Positions 29,634-39,985 of a DNA stretch of 64,000 nt are shown here, one piece after another. The notes under the pieces are model-generated. The model ran no database searches. It was not told where the DNA came from and saw only the letters and a program-made list of their open reading frames with translations. The stretch comes from Tepidimonas sediminis (GTDB lineage: Bacteria > Pseudomonadota > Gammaproteobacteria > Burkholderiales > Burkholderiaceae_C), in assembly GCF_007556605.1 (NCBI RefSeq), contig NZ_VJND01000002.1, positions 124,001 through 188,000 on the forward strand, given 5' to 3'. Every line of letters begins with the position of its first letter. Positions within the stretch are counted from its first letter, which is position 1. Made by a program: the position numbers and the translations under genes.

Positions 29634-31094
29634 ATGGGCACGCTCGGACCGACGCTGTACGTCTTTTCGCACGTGCTGATGGCGTTCGCGCTGGCGTTCG
29701 CGGTGCCGATGGGCTGGGCCTGGTTCCACGATGACGTCACGTACGAGCTGCAATGGGCGCAGGCGGCCGGGCTGACGCTGGTCAGCGGGGCGCTGCTGTG
29801 GCTGCTGACGCGGCGCCAGCGGCGGGAACTGGCCACGCGCGACGGCTTTCTGCTGGTCAACCTGGTGTGGCTGGTGCTGCCGGCCTACGCGGCGCTGCCG
29901 CTGAAGTGGATGGTGCCGGGCATCACCTGGCACCACGCCTACTTCGAGGCGATGAGCGCGCTGACCGCCACCGGCGCCACCGCGCTGTCGGGGCTGGAGC
30001 GGCTGCCGGTGTCGGTCAACGTCTGGCGCTGCTTCCTGCAGTACGTGGGGGGGCTGGGCGTGATGCTGCTGGTGGTGGCGGTGCTGCCGATGCTGGGGCT
30101 GGGCGGCATGCAGCTCTACAAGGCCGAGACGCCCGGCCCGATGAAGGACCAGAAGCTCACCCCGCGCATCGCCGAGACCGCGCGTGGGCTGTGGGGGGTG
30201 TATTTCGCCTTCTCGCTCGCGTGCCTGCTGGCCTACCGCTGGGCCGGCATGAGCTGGGCGGATGCCTTCATGCACATGTGCACGACGATGGGGCTGGCGG
30301 GCTTCTCGTCGTACGACGCCAGCCTGGGGGCGTTCCAGTCGCCGGCGGTGGAATGGGTGGCGGTGGTGTTCATGGCGCTGGCCGGCATCAGCTTCCTGCG
30401 CTATTTCATGGTGCTGCGCGGCCTGACGCTCAGGCCCCTGTGGGCCGACCGCGAGATCCGCACCTATGCCGCCGTGCTGCTGGCGGCCACCGCCTGGGTG
30501 GCCGGCATGCTGGCGGTGGAAGGGGTGTACGCGGACTTCCCGACTGCGCTGCGGATGGCGGCGTTTCACGTGCTGTCGCTGGCCACCACCACCGGCTACG
30601 CCACCACCGACTACCTGCAGTGGCCCCCGTTCATTCCGGTGTTCCTGCTGTTCCTCGGCATGTTCGTCTCGTGCGCCGGCTCCACCGGGGGCGGCATCAA
30701 GATGGTGCGCATGGTGCTGCTGATCAAGCAGGCGCGCCGCGAGCTCGTGCGCATCCTGCACCCGCACGTGGTCAACCCCGTCACCCTGGGCGGACAGGCG
30801 GTGCCGGCGGCGGTGATGAACGGGGTGCTCGGCTTCATGCTGATCTACGGCGCGGTCACCGTCGGGCTGGCGTTCCTGCTGCTGCTGTCGGGGCTGGACG
30901 TGGTGACGGCGTTCTCGGCGGTGATCGCCACCGTCAACAACATCGGCCCGGGCCTGGGCGAGGTCGGGCCGGCCGGCAACTACGGGGGGCTCACGCCGTT
31001 TCAGCTCTGGGTGCTGAGCTTCGCGATGCTGCTCGGGCGTCTGGAGCTGCTGAGTGTGCTGGTGCTGTTCACGCGCGCATTTTGGCGCCGCTGA
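29634..31094 (+). CDS. trkH: Trk potassium channel subunit TrkH, copy 2
   Basis: A 486-residue paralogue of the preceding gene. Filter segments are SALTATGATAL, TTMGLAGFSSYD, SLATTTGYATTD and TVNNIGPGLGEVG. The second loop has Ala-Gly where copy 1 has Gly-Gly. GGGAAGGGG lies just before the ATG. The two copies keep the same architecture but differ over most of their length, so this is an old duplication and not a recent repeat. The stop codon lies in a small inverted repeat (GGCGCCG, 31084-31090, with its mirror 31096-31102) that lacks a T-run. Confidence 0.92.
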   Translation: MGTLGPTLYVFSHVLMAFALAFAVPMGWAWFHDDVTYELQWAQAAGLTLVSGALLWLLTRRQRRELATRDGFLLVNLVWLVLPAYAALPLKWMVPGITWHHAYFEAMSALTATGATALSGLERLPVSVNVWRCFLQYVGGLGVMLLVVAVLPMLGLGGMQLYKAETPGPMKDQKLTPRIAETARGLWGVYFAFSLACLLAYRWAGMSWADAFMHMCTTMGLAGFSSYDASLGAFQSPAVEWVAVVFMALAGISFLRYFMVLRGLTLRPLWADREIRTYAAVLLAATAWVAGMLAVEGVYADFPTALRMAAFHVLSLATTTGYATTDYLQWPPFIPVFLLFLGMFVSCAGSTGGGIKMVRMVLLIKQARRELVRILHPHVVNPVTLGGQAVPAAVMNGVLGFMLIYGAVTVGLAFLLLLSGLDVVTAFSAVIATVNNIGPGLGEVGPAGNYGGLTPFQLWVLSFAMLLGRLELLSVLVLFTRAFWRR

Positions 31095-31130
31095 ACGGCG
31101 CCGCAAGCGGCCCGACCCAGGGGCGCAAGG

Positions 31131-31505
31131 TCAGGCGGTGGCGGTGGCGGCGCAAACTTGCTCGGCGGTCATCGCGTCCCAGCACTTGAGCGCCTCGGCC
31201 GCATACATCAGCGCCGGGCCGCCGCCCATGTAGGTGCAGATCGTCAGCAGCTCCTCCAGCTCCTGGCGCGTGCCGCCGAGCTTGATCAGCGCGCGCACGT
31301 GGTAGCCGATGCAGCCGGAGCAGCGCTGCGTGATGCCGATGGCCAGCGCGATCAGCTCCTTGTGCTTGGCGCTGATGGCGCCGTCGGCCATCGAGGCCTG
31401 CGCCAGCTGGGAGAAACCGCGCATCGCCTCGGGCTGGGCCTTGCGCAGCTGGTTGAGCTGGGCGCTGATGTCGCAGATCAGGTCGTTGTGGTCGACGATG
31501 GGCAT
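31131..31505 (-). CDS. AhpD-like carboxymuconolactone decarboxylase-family protein
   Basis: A 124-residue AhpD/CMD-fold protein. The redox motif is Cys62-x-x-Cys65 with His69 (CSGCIGYH), and the conserved glutamate lies shortly before in HKELIALAIG. Such proteins act as thiol-dependent peroxidases or as reductase partners of peroxiredoxins. GCAGGAG precedes the ATG; an in-frame ATG five codons upstream is an alternative. The promoter region, described separately, has an FNR-like box and a GATACCC palindrome, suggesting control by redox or reactive-sulfur signals. It lies downstream of a periplasmic rhodanese gene. Confidence 0.88.
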   Translation of the reverse strand: MPIVDHNDLICDISAQLNQLRKAQPEAMRGFSQLAQASMADGAISAKHKELIALAIGITQRCSGCIGYHVRALIKLGGTRQELEELLTICTYMGGGPALMYAAEALKCWDAMTAEQVCAATATA

Positions 31506-31538
31506 CGCGGGCTCCTGCAAGCGGATGATGAGGCCGGC

Positions 31539-31544
31539 AGGATA
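31539..31544 (-). promoter_or_regulatory. Candidate -10 element of the AhpD-like gene
   Basis: On the minus strand TATCCT gives a predicted transcription start near 31532. No -35 hexamer is at the right place; an FNR-like box is centred 41.5 bases upstream of that start instead. Confidence 0.5.
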
Positions 31545-31558
31545 CCCATATGGGTATC
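31541..31558 (-). promoter_or_regulatory. Perfect 18-bp palindrome GATACCCAT/ATGGGTATC over the AhpD-like promoter
   Basis: A perfect palindrome overlapping the upstream part of the -10 element, a classic repressor position. The ATACCC...GGGTAT arms resemble operators of CsoR/CstR-family sensors of copper or persulfides; the regulator is not in the window, so the assignment is tentative. Confidence 0.6.
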
Positions 31559-31566
31559 AACCGGGG

Positions 31567-31580
31567 TTGACCGGGATCAA
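31567..31580 (-). promoter_or_regulatory. FNR/CRP-family-like box upstream of the AhpD-like gene
   Basis: On the minus strand TTGATCCCGGTCAA, one change from the FNR consensus TTGAT-N4-ATCAA. Its centre is 41.5 bases upstream of the start predicted from the TATCCT -10 element, the standard class II activator position. Confidence 0.6.
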
Positions 31581-31601
31581 GGACGCACGCCGCGCGGGCG
31601 T

Positions 31602-32087
31602 TCAGTGCCGTGGGGCGGTGGCCGGGCGCGGCGTGTCCGCCACGCCGGGGCGGCCGGCGGCCTTCCAGCCCTCCAGCCCGCCCTGCAGCACGCGCACGTT
31701 GTCCCAGCCGGCCAGCCGCAGGGCGAACGCCGCCTGCGCCGACAGCGAGCCGGTGTTGCAGTACAGCAGCACCGGGCGGTCGCGCGGGATGCGGGCGCGC
31801 TCGGCGATCACGCGGCGCCACTCGATGTGGATCGCCCCGGGGATGTGCTCACGGGCGTACTGGCCGGCGTCGCGCGCGTCGATGAAGACGTAGCGCGGCC
31901 AGTCCTCGCGCGTGAGTTGTTCCGGAAACATCACCCCGCCGCCATAGTCGACGAAGTCGAGGTAGGACTCGAGCGCCTCCACCACCGCGGGGGCGGGCTC
32001 GGCGTGGGCGGCAGCCACGGCCAGCGTGGCGCTCAGCGCGGCCGCCAGGGCGCGCAGGGTCGGACGGCGGACGGACGTCGATCGCAT
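31602..32087 (-). CDS. Periplasmic rhodanese-domain protein
   Basis: A 161-residue protein with a signal peptide (residues 1-29; arginines, then an alanine/leucine-rich core, cleavage after AHA) and a single rhodanese domain. The catalytic Cys110 lies in the loop CNTGSLS, and the CDC25-like aspartate is in FIDARDAGQYA. It would transfer or bind sulfane sulfur in the periplasm. The start is chosen at the signal peptide; an upstream open extension overlaps the AraC gene. The AraC gene ends 14 bases upstream, so the two may be co-transcribed. Confidence 0.88.
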   Translation of the reverse strand: MRSTSVRRPTLRALAAALSATLAVAAAHAEPAPAVVEALESYLDFVDYGGGVMFPEQLTREDWPRYVFIDARDAGQYAREHIPGAIHIEWRRVIAERARIPRDRPVLLYCNTGSLSAQAAFALRLAGWDNVRVLQGGLEGWKAAGRPGVADTPRPATAPRH

Positions 32088-32101
32088 GAGGCGCGAGCAT
32101 A

Positions 32102-33196
32102 TCAGCATGCACCGATATCGTCGCCGGCCGCGCGTCGCGCCCGCTCGCGCCACGCCGCCGGGCTGCAGCCGGTCCAGGCGCGAAACGCGCGCAGGAAGCT
32201 CTTGTCGCTGGCGTAGCCGACCGCGGCGGCGATGCGCTTGACCGGCCAGGTGGTGCGCAGCAGGTGCTGCTCGGCCAGCTCCTGCCGCACCCGCTCGCGC
32301 AGCGCGTGCAGGGTGGTGCCGGCGGCGGCCAGCTGGCGCTGCAGCGTGCGTGGCGAGACGTGCAGCAGCGCGGCCAGCTGCGCGGTGTCGGCGCCGGGCT
32401 GGGCACGCAGCGCCAGTCGCGCGCGCTCCAGCAGCAGGCGGTCGTGCCGGTAGGGGCGCACCATCAGCCGGATCGCCTGCGGCAGCATCGCGCGCAGCGC
32501 CGCCTCATCGCGCCGCAGCGGCTCGTCCAGCACCGCCGCGGCCAGCCGCGCCTCGGTGCGCGCGGCGTGGTAGCGCAGCCGCGCGCCCGGGAACAGCAGC
32601 GCGTGCACGTCGGCGTGCGCCGGCGGCGCAAAGGCCAGATCCAGCTCCAGCAGCGGCAGCCGCGCGTCGATCCACCACGCCGACAGCCCCAGCGCGTTGC
32701 GCAGCAGCGAGACGTGCGCGAACTCCCGCAGGATGGCGCGTTCGGCAACGTCCGCCAGGGCCGCGCCGGGCGCCACGCGCTCGTGCAGCGTCAGCCGCGC
32801 CACGGCGCCGTCGCGCTCGAGCGTCAGCACGACCTCGTCGGTCAGCAGCGCGTGGTGGCGGCACCAGCGCGCCAGCGCCACGCCCAGCGTTGGCGCGGTC
32901 AGCGAGGCGCGCGCCAGCATGCCGTAGCTGCCCCACGGCAGCCGGCGGGTGAACCAGCCCAGCGCCTCGTCGTCCAGCTCGCGCATGGCGCGCAGCGCCA
33001 GCCGCTCGAACGGCAGGCTGGTCAGGCGTGCCTGCGCATCGAGCAGGTCGGCGCTGCCGAGGCCCGCCTCGCGCAGCGCCGCCGCGGGATCGGCGCCCCG
33101 CAGCCGGTAGCCGAGGGCGATCGCGCGCGCGAACGCCATCGGCGTGGCGGCCACCGGCGCGCGCCGGCGCGGCGGGCGTTGCGGATCGGGCGACAT
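32102..33196 (-). CDS. AraC-family transcriptional regulator
   Basis: A 364-residue regulator with an N-terminal Arabinose_bd-type ligand domain (PF12625-like; residues 20-230) and a C-terminal double HTH ([40 protein letters not shown] followed by [10 protein letters not shown]). It is divergent from the methylcrotonyl-CoA carboxylase beta gene with 79 bases between them, and could regulate the leucine genes, the rhodanese gene, or both. The start ATG at 33196 is the first in-frame start that keeps the shared promoter region free. Confidence 0.88.
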   Translation of the reverse strand: MSPDPQRPPRRRAPVAATPMAFARAIALGYRLRGADPAAALREAGLGSADLLDAQARLTSLPFERLALRAMRELDDEALGWFTRRLPWGSYGMLARASLTAPTLGVALARWCRHHALLTDEVVLTLERDGAVARLTLHERVAPGAALADVAERAILREFAHVSLLRNALGLSAWWIDARLPLLELDLAFAPPAHADVHALLFPGARLRYHAARTEARLAAAVLDEPLRRDEAALRAMLPQAIRLMVRPYRHDRLLLERARLALRAQPGADTAQLAALLHVSPRTLQRQLAAAGTTLHALRERVRQELAEQHLLRTTWPVKRIAAAVGYASDKSFLRAFRAWTGCSPAAWRERARRAAGDDIGAC

Positions 33197-33275
33197 GGTT
33201 GGCGCATTATGCAACCTCCGCGCCGGGCTGTCCCTCTGGTGCACGGGCGGCCCAGGCGCCACAATCCGGCGCACC

Positions 33276-34883
33276 ATGAGCGTGCTGACCTCCCGACTCA
33301 ACCCCCGTTCGGCGGACTTCCAGGCCAACGCCGCGGCGATGCGCGCCCTGGTGGACGACCTGCACGCGCGCATCGCGCAGGTGGCCCAGGGCGGCGGCGA
33401 GGCCGCGCGTGCCAGGCACGTGGCGCGCGGCAAGCTGCTGCCGCGCCAGCGCGTCGAGATGCTGCTCGACCCCGGCACGCCGTTTCTGGAGATCGCGCCG
33501 CTGGCGGCGCTGGGCATGTACGACGACGAGGCGCCGTGCGCCGGGCTGATCGCCGGCATCGGCCGCGTGGCCGGCGTCGAGTGCGTGATCGTCTGCAACG
33601 ACGCCACCGTCAAGGGCGGCACCTACTACCCCATGACGGTGAAGAAGCACCTGCGCGCGCAGGAGATCGCGCAGGCCAACCGCCTGCCCTGCATCTACCT
33701 GGTCGATTCGGGCGGGGCCAACCTGCCCAACCAGGACGAGGTGTTTCCGGACCGCGACCACTTCGGGCGCATCTTCTACAACCAGGCCAACATGAGCGCG
33801 CAGGGCATCGCGCAGATCGCGGTGGTCATGGGCTCGTGCACGGCGGGCGGGGCCTACGTGCCGGCGATGAGCGACGAGACCATCATCGTCAAGAACCAGG
33901 GCACGATCTTCCTCGGCGGCCCGCCGCTGGTGAAGGCCGCCACCGGCGAGGTGGTCAGTGCCGAGGATCTGGGCGGCGGCGACGTGCACACGCGCCTGTC
34001 GGGCGTGGCCGACCATCTGGCCGAAAACGACCTGCACGCGCTGGCGCTGGCGCGCGAGGCGGTGGCGCGGCTCAACCGCCGCAAGGACTGGCCGGTGGCG
34101 CGCCGGGCGCCGCGCGCGCCGCTGTACCCGGCCGAGGAGCTCTACGGCGTCATCCCGACCGATGCGCGCAAGCCGTTCGACGTGCGCGAGATCATCGCGC
34201 GCCTGGTGGACGGCTCGGAGTTCCACGAGTTCAAGGCGCGCTACGGCACGACGCTGGTCACCGGCTTTGCGCACCTCGAGGGCATGCCGGTGGGCATCGT
34301 CGCCAACAACGGCATCCTGTTCGCCGAAAGCGCCGACAAGGGTGCGCACTTCATCGAGCTGTGCTGCCAGCGCAAGGTGCCGCTGGTGTTCCTGCAGAAC
34401 ATCACCGGCTTCATGGTGGGACGCAAGTATGAGAACGCCGGCATCGCGCGCGCCGGCGCCAAGATGGTGACGGCGGTGGCGTGCGCGCAGGTGCCCAAGT
34501 TCACCGTCATCATCGGCGGCAGCTTCGGCGCGGGCAACTACGGCATGTGCGGCCGGGCCTATTCACCACGCTTCCTGTGGATGTGGCCCAACGCCCGCAT
34601 CAGCGTGATGGGCGGCGAGCAGGCGGCCTCGGTGCTGGCCACGATCCGCCGCGACGCCATCGAGGCCAAGGGCGGCACCTGGAGCGCCGAGGAGGAGGAG
34701 GCGTTCAAAGCCCCGATCCGCGCGCAGTACGAGCGCCAGGGCCACCCCTACTACGCCACCGCACGCCTGTGGGACGACGGGGTCATCGATCCGGCGGATA
34801 CGCGCCGCGTGCTGGCGCTGGGCCTGTCGGCGGCGCTGAATGCCCCGATTCCGGACACGACGTTCGGCGTCTTCCGCATGTGA
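33276..34883 (+). CDS. liuB: Methylcrotonoyl-CoA carboxylase beta (carboxyltransferase) subunit
   Basis: A 535-residue carboxyltransferase. The N-terminal acyl-CoA region ([20 protein letters not shown]) and C-terminal carboxybiotin region ([20 protein letters not shown]) match MccB wording closely, distinguishing it from propionyl-CoA carboxylase. It transfers CO2 from biotin to 3-methylcrotonyl-CoA. A weak -10 (CACAAT, 33260-33265) ends 10 bases before the ATG; no clear Shine-Dalgarno is seen. It heads the run liuB-liuC-liuD. No LiuR-type palindrome is visible upstream, only the divergent AraC gene. Confidence 0.95.
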   Translation: MSVLTSRLNPRSADFQANAAAMRALVDDLHARIAQVAQGGGEAARARHVARGKLLPRQRVEMLLDPGTPFLEIAPLAALGMYDDEAPCAGLIAGIGRVAGVECVIVCNDATVKGGTYYPMTVKKHLRAQEIAQANRLPCIYLVDSGGANLPNQDEVFPDRDHFGRIFYNQANMSAQGIAQIAVVMGSCTAGGAYVPAMSDETIIVKNQGTIFLGGPPLVKAATGEVVSAEDLGGGDVHTRLSGVADHLAENDLHALALAREAVARLNRRKDWPVARRAPRAPLYPAEELYGVIPTDARKPFDVREIIARLVDGSEFHEFKARYGTTLVTGFAHLEGMPVGIVANNGILFAESADKGAHFIELCCQRKVPLVFLQNITGFMVGRKYENAGIARAGAKMVTAVACAQVPKFTVIIGGSFGAGNYGMCGRAYSPRFLWMWPNARISVMGGEQAASVLATIRRDAIEAKGGTWSAEEEEAFKAPIRAQYERQGHPYYATARLWDDGVIDPADTRRVLALGLSAALNAPIPDTTFGVFRM

Positions 34884-34894
34884 GGGAGGGGACG

Positions 34895-35680
34895 ATGGCT
34901 GACCTGAACGTGACGGTTCGCGACGCGCGCGCCACGGTGACGCTGGCGCGTCCGCAGCTGCGCAACGCTTTCAACGACGAGCTGATCGCCGCGCTGACCG
35001 CGGCGTTCGCCGAACTGGGGGCGCGCGCCGACGTGCGCGTGATCGTGCTGGCTGCCGAGGGGCCGGCGTTCTGCGCCGGGGCGGACCTGAACTGGATGCG
35101 CCGCATGGCCGACTACGGCCGCGAGGAAAACCTGGCCGACGCCGGGCGGCTGGCGGCGATGCTGCGTACCCTCCACGCCTGCCCCAAGCCGACGATCGCG
35201 CGCGTGCACGGCGACGCCTACGCCGGCGGCGTGGGGCTGGTGGCGGCGTGCGACCTGGCGGTGGCGGCCGACACCGCGGGCTTCTGCCTGAGCGAAGTCA
35301 AGCTCGGGCTGATCCCCGCCACCATCGGGCCCTATGTGGTGCGCGCGATGGGGGCGCGCGCGGCGCGGCGCTACATGCTGACCGCCGAGCGCTTCGACGC
35401 CGCCGAGGCGCGCCGCATCGGCCTGGTGCACGAGGTGGTGCCGGCCGGGCAGCTGGACGAGCGCGTCGGCCAGCTCGCCGACCAGCTCGCCGCCAACGGG
35501 CCGCAGGCGCTGGCGGCGTGCAAGCGGCTGCTGGACGACGTGGCCGAGGCGGCGCTGGACGACGCGCTGGTGGCGCGCACCGTGCAGGCGATCGCCGACG
35601 TGCGCGCCAGCGCCGAGGGGCGCGAGGGCGTGCAGGCGTTTCTGAACAGGCGCCGGCCGGCCTGGCTGGCGACGACGTGA
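34895..35680 (+). CDS. liuC: Methylglutaconyl-CoA hydratase
   Basis: A 261-residue enoyl-CoA hydratase/isomerase-family protein. Oxyanion-hole motifs are GPAFCAGADLNWMRRM and YAGGVGLVAACDLAVA, and the diagnostic LGLIPATIGPYVVRAMGARA is the wording of methylglutaconyl-CoA hydratases. It hydrates 3-methylglutaconyl-CoA to HMG-CoA. GAGGGAGGGG precedes the ATG, 11 bases after liuB. Its place between the two carboxylase subunits is the usual liuBCD order. Confidence 0.93.
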   Translation: MADLNVTVRDARATVTLARPQLRNAFNDELIAALTAAFAELGARADVRVIVLAAEGPAFCAGADLNWMRRMADYGREENLADAGRLAAMLRTLHACPKPTIARVHGDAYAGGVGLVAACDLAVAADTAGFCLSEVKLGLIPATIGPYVVRAMGARAARRYMLTAERFDAAEARRIGLVHEVVPAGQLDERVGQLADQLAANGPQALAACKRLLDDVAEAALDDALVARTVQAIADVRASAEGREGVQAFLNRRRPAWLATT

Positions 35681-35747
35681 GACCGCGGCCGTCGCCGCGC
35701 CGCCCGTGGGGGGCGTGGCGGCCGGTATCGTCAAGGAAGGATGGCGG

Positions 35748-37796
<2,049 letters not shown>

Positions 37797-37829
37797 TCGG
37801 GTGGTTCGATCAACGCGGCAGCTTGCAAA

Positions 37830-37847
37830 AACCCAACCTGTTGGGTT
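37830..37847 (+). promoter_or_regulatory. Inverted repeat AACCCAA/TTGGGTT just before the DUF4160 gene
   Basis: A perfect 7-bp inverted repeat with a 4-base spacer, ending 3 bases before the DUF4160 start codon. It sits between TTGCAA (37823) and TATCAT (37847), which have 18-base promoter spacing, but that -10 overlaps the ATG, so a promoter here would start inside the gene. It may instead be an operator or a small hairpin on read-through mRNA. Confidence 0.4.
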
Positions 37848-37850
37848 ATC

Positions 37851-38084
37851 ATGGCGAGCATCCGGCACGGTTCGTTGAGGCTGGTCGTGTATCCCAATGA
37901 TCACGAGCCCCCCCATGCGCACGTGATCGGGGCCGGTTGGGAGGTCCGGGTGGCGCTGTCGTGCCCGCCCGGACTGCTGACCGTGGCGGGGCGGCCCAAG
38001 GCGGGCGAGGGCGCCGACGCCCTGCTGGCGGTCGAGGCGCGCTTGAGCGAACTGCGGCAACTGTGGAGTGAACTGCATGGGTGA
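37851..38084 (+). CDS. DUF4160-family small protein
   Basis: A 77-residue protein matching the DUF4160 pattern: a short N-terminal strand, then YPNDHEPPHAHV, the family hallmark, and a C-terminal helix (EARLSELRQLWSELHG). DUF4160 genes are commonly paired with DUF2442 genes and are widely regarded as candidate toxin-antitoxin components, without a proven mechanism. It overlaps the DUF2442 gene by 8 bases. Its first residues begin the domain, so the ATG at 37851 is favoured. Confidence 0.8.
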   Translation: MASIRHGSLRLVVYPNDHEPPHAHVIGAGWEVRVALSCPPGLLTVAGRPKAGEGADALLAVEARLSELRQLWSELHG

Positions 38085-38520
38085 GTCCCCCACGTGGCCC
38101 GACTGGGTCAAGGCCGAGCTCCGGCGGCTGCCCGAAGCTGAATCCGCTGGCCGGGCGCAGGTTGGCCACGACCCGCTGCGGGCCGTGGCGGCGCGCTACG
38201 ACCGGCGCCATCGCCGGGTGGTCGTCGAGCTGGCCAACGGCTGCGTTTTCGCGTTCCCCGTGGATCTGGCGCAGGGGCTGGCCGGCGCGAAGGTCGCGGA
38301 CTTGGCCGACATCGAGATCACGCCGCTGGGTACCGGCCTGCACTGGCCGCGCCTGAACACCGATCTGACCGTGGAGGGACTCCTGGCCGGGGTGTTCGGC
38401 GGGCGGGTCTGGATGCGGTCTCTCGCGGCGCGTGGCGGCCGCGTCACCTCGGCCGCCAAGGCCGCGGCGGCCCGGCGCAACGGCGCCAAGGGTGGCCGGC
38501 CGCGCAAGGCGGTCGCTTGA
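38077..38520 (+). CDS. DUF2442-family protein, partner of DUF4160
   Basis: A 147-residue protein. The central DUF2442 domain is recognisable (YDRRHRRVVVELANGCVFAFPV, then LADIEITPLGTGLHWPRLNTD). A basic C-terminal tail rich in Ala, Arg and Lys (residues 120-147) could bind nucleic acid. A GTG at 38068 is an alternative start. Translationally coupled to DUF4160. The pair sits between liuD and liuE, with 15 bases to liuE, so liuE is probably still read from the upstream transcript. Confidence 0.78.
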   Translation: MGESPTWPDWVKAELRRLPEAESAGRAQVGHDPLRAVAARYDRRHRRVVVELANGCVFAFPVDLAQGLAGAKVADLADIEITPLGTGLHWPRLNTDLTVEGLLAGVFGGRVWMRSLAARGGRVTSAAKAAAARRNGAKGGRPRKAVA

Positions 38521-38535
38521 AAGGGGAAATCGGGA

Positions 38536-39468
38536 ATGCCTGCCATGAAGCTGCCTGCCCGCGTGCGCATCGTCGACGTCAGCCCGCGCGACGGGCTGCA
38601 GAACGAGCGCCAGCCCGTGCCCACCGACGTCAAGGTCGAGCTCGTCCACCGCCTGCAGGCCGCCGGCGTGCAGGAGATCGAGGTCACCAGCTACGTCAGC
38701 CCGAAGTGGGTGCCGCAGATGGCGGACAACCACGCGGTGATGACGGGCCTGCAGCGCCGGCCGGGCGTGCGCTACGCCGTGCTGGTGCCGAACCTCAAAG
38801 GGCTGGAGGCGGCGCTGGCCGACCGGCCCGACGAGATCGTGGTGTTCGGCGCCGCCAGCGAGGCGTTCAGCCGCAAGAACATCAATTGCTCGATCGCCGA
38901 GAGCATCGAGCGCTTCGCCCCGGTGGTCGAGCAGGCGCGCGCCGCCGGGGTGGCGGTGCGCGGCGCGATCAGCTGCGCGGTCGGTTGTCCGTACGAGGGC
39001 GAGGTGGCGCCGGGGCGCGTCGGCGAGGTGGCGCGCCGCTTCAAGGCGATCGGCGTGCAGCGCGTGGACGTGGCCGACACCATCGGCGTGGGCACGCCGC
39101 TGAGGGTGCAGCGGGCGCTGGAGGCGGTGCTGGCGCACTACGACCTCGACCACGTCAGCGGCCATTTCCACGACACCTACGGCCAGGCGCTGGCCAACAC
39201 GCTGGCGGCGCTGCAGCTGGGGGTGTGGAACTTCCAGTCCTCGGTCGCGGGGCTGGGCGGCTGCCCCTATGCGAAGGGCGCCACCGGCAACGTCGCCACC
39301 GAGGACGTGGTCTATCTGCTGCACGGCCTGGGCCTCGACACCGGCATCGATCTGGAGGCGCTGGCCGAGACCGGCGCCTGGATCAGCGAGCGGCTGGGCC
39401 GCCCGACCGGCTCGCGCGCCGGGCGCGCGCTGCTGGCCAGGCGCGCTTGCGTGGCCGAGGGAGGCTGA
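38536..39468 (+). CDS. liuE: Hydroxymethylglutaryl-CoA lyase
   Basis: A 310-residue TIM-barrel lyase (mvaB/liuE) that splits HMG-CoA to acetoacetate and acetyl-CoA, the last step of leucine breakdown. Motifs are VSPRDGLQNE at the barrel entrance, the metal-binding GHFHDTYGQALAN and the catalytic-cysteine loop GLGGCPYAKGATGNVATEDV. Length matches the family. An in-frame ATG three codons in is an alternative start. It is followed by a YbaK-like gene one base after its stop. Confidence 0.95.
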   Translation: MPAMKLPARVRIVDVSPRDGLQNERQPVPTDVKVELVHRLQAAGVQEIEVTSYVSPKWVPQMADNHAVMTGLQRRPGVRYAVLVPNLKGLEAALADRPDEIVVFGAASEAFSRKNINCSIAESIERFAPVVEQARAAGVAVRGAISCAVGCPYEGEVAPGRVGEVARRFKAIGVQRVDVADTIGVGTPLRVQRALEAVLAHYDLDHVSGHFHDTYGQALANTLAALQLGVWNFQSSVAGLGGCPYAKGATGNVATEDVVYLLHGLGLDTGIDLEALAETGAWISERLGRPTGSRAGRALLARRACVAEGG

Positions 39469-39469
39469 G

Positions 39470-39976
39470 ATGGGCGGCGCGCAGGTCAAGCCGCTGCCCG
39501 AGGGGGTGCGCCGCGTCGCCGCCGCCTTGCAGGGCCACGGTGCCGGGCACGAGCCGGTGATGCTGGACGCCGCCGCGCGCACGGCGCAGCAGGCGGCCGA
39601 TGCGCTGGGGGTGGCGTTGGGGCAGATCGCCAAGAGCATCGTCTTCCGCCGGCTGCCGGACGATGCGGCGGTGCTGGTCATCACCAGCGGCGACCGCCGC
39701 GTGGACGAGGCCAAGGTGGCCGCGCGGGTGTGCGGCCCGGGGCAGACACTGGCGCGGGCGGATGCGGCGTTCGTCAAGGCGGCGACGGGGTTCTCGATCG
39801 GCGGCGTGGCGCCGCTGGCGCACGCCCGCCCCCCGGTGATGCTGATCGACGCCGAGCTGTTCCGCTTCGACGTGATCTGGGCCGCGGCGGGACATCCGCA
39901 TGCGGTGTTCCGGCTGACCCCGGCGGAGCTGCGGGCTTGGACCGGGGCCCCGGTGGCCGACGTCACCGCCCGCTAG
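39470..39976 (+). CDS. YbaK/ProX-type aminoacyl-tRNA deacylase
   Basis: A 168-residue protein of the YbaK/prolyl-tRNA editing-domain family. The conserved lysine is in IAKSIVFRRL, with the GxxxPxxx-type loop GFSIGGVAPLAHARPPVMLID typical of the fold. Such stand-alone domains hydrolyse mischarged aminoacyl-tRNAs; which amino acid is not clear. The start overlaps the region immediately after liuE with GGGAGG upstream. No metabolic tie to leucine degradation is evident beyond position. Confidence 0.87.
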   Translation: MGGAQVKPLPEGVRRVAAALQGHGAGHEPVMLDAAARTAQQAADALGVALGQIAKSIVFRRLPDDAAVLVITSGDRRVDEAKVAARVCGPGQTLARADAAFVKAATGFSIGGVAPLAHARPPVMLIDAELFRFDVIWAAAGHPHAVFRLTPAELRAWTGAPVADVTAR

Positions 39977-39979
39977 CAT
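39974..39979 (+). promoter_or_regulatory. Candidate -10 element of the DUF1289 gene (leaderless spacing)
   Basis: TAGCAT overlaps the stop codon of the YbaK-like gene and ends 6 bases before the DUF1289 ATG, again without a Shine-Dalgarno between. Confidence 0.35.
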
Positions 39980-39985
39980 GCACGC

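Noticed and set aside
28150-31094. Tandem trkH genes as an assembly duplication
   Set aside because: The two copies differ throughout at protein level, including the filter loops, so they are genuine diverged paralogues.
31084-31102. GGCGCCG/CGGCGCC hairpin at the end of the second trkH as a terminator
   Set aside because: The stem is only 7 bp and neither strand has a T-run after it.
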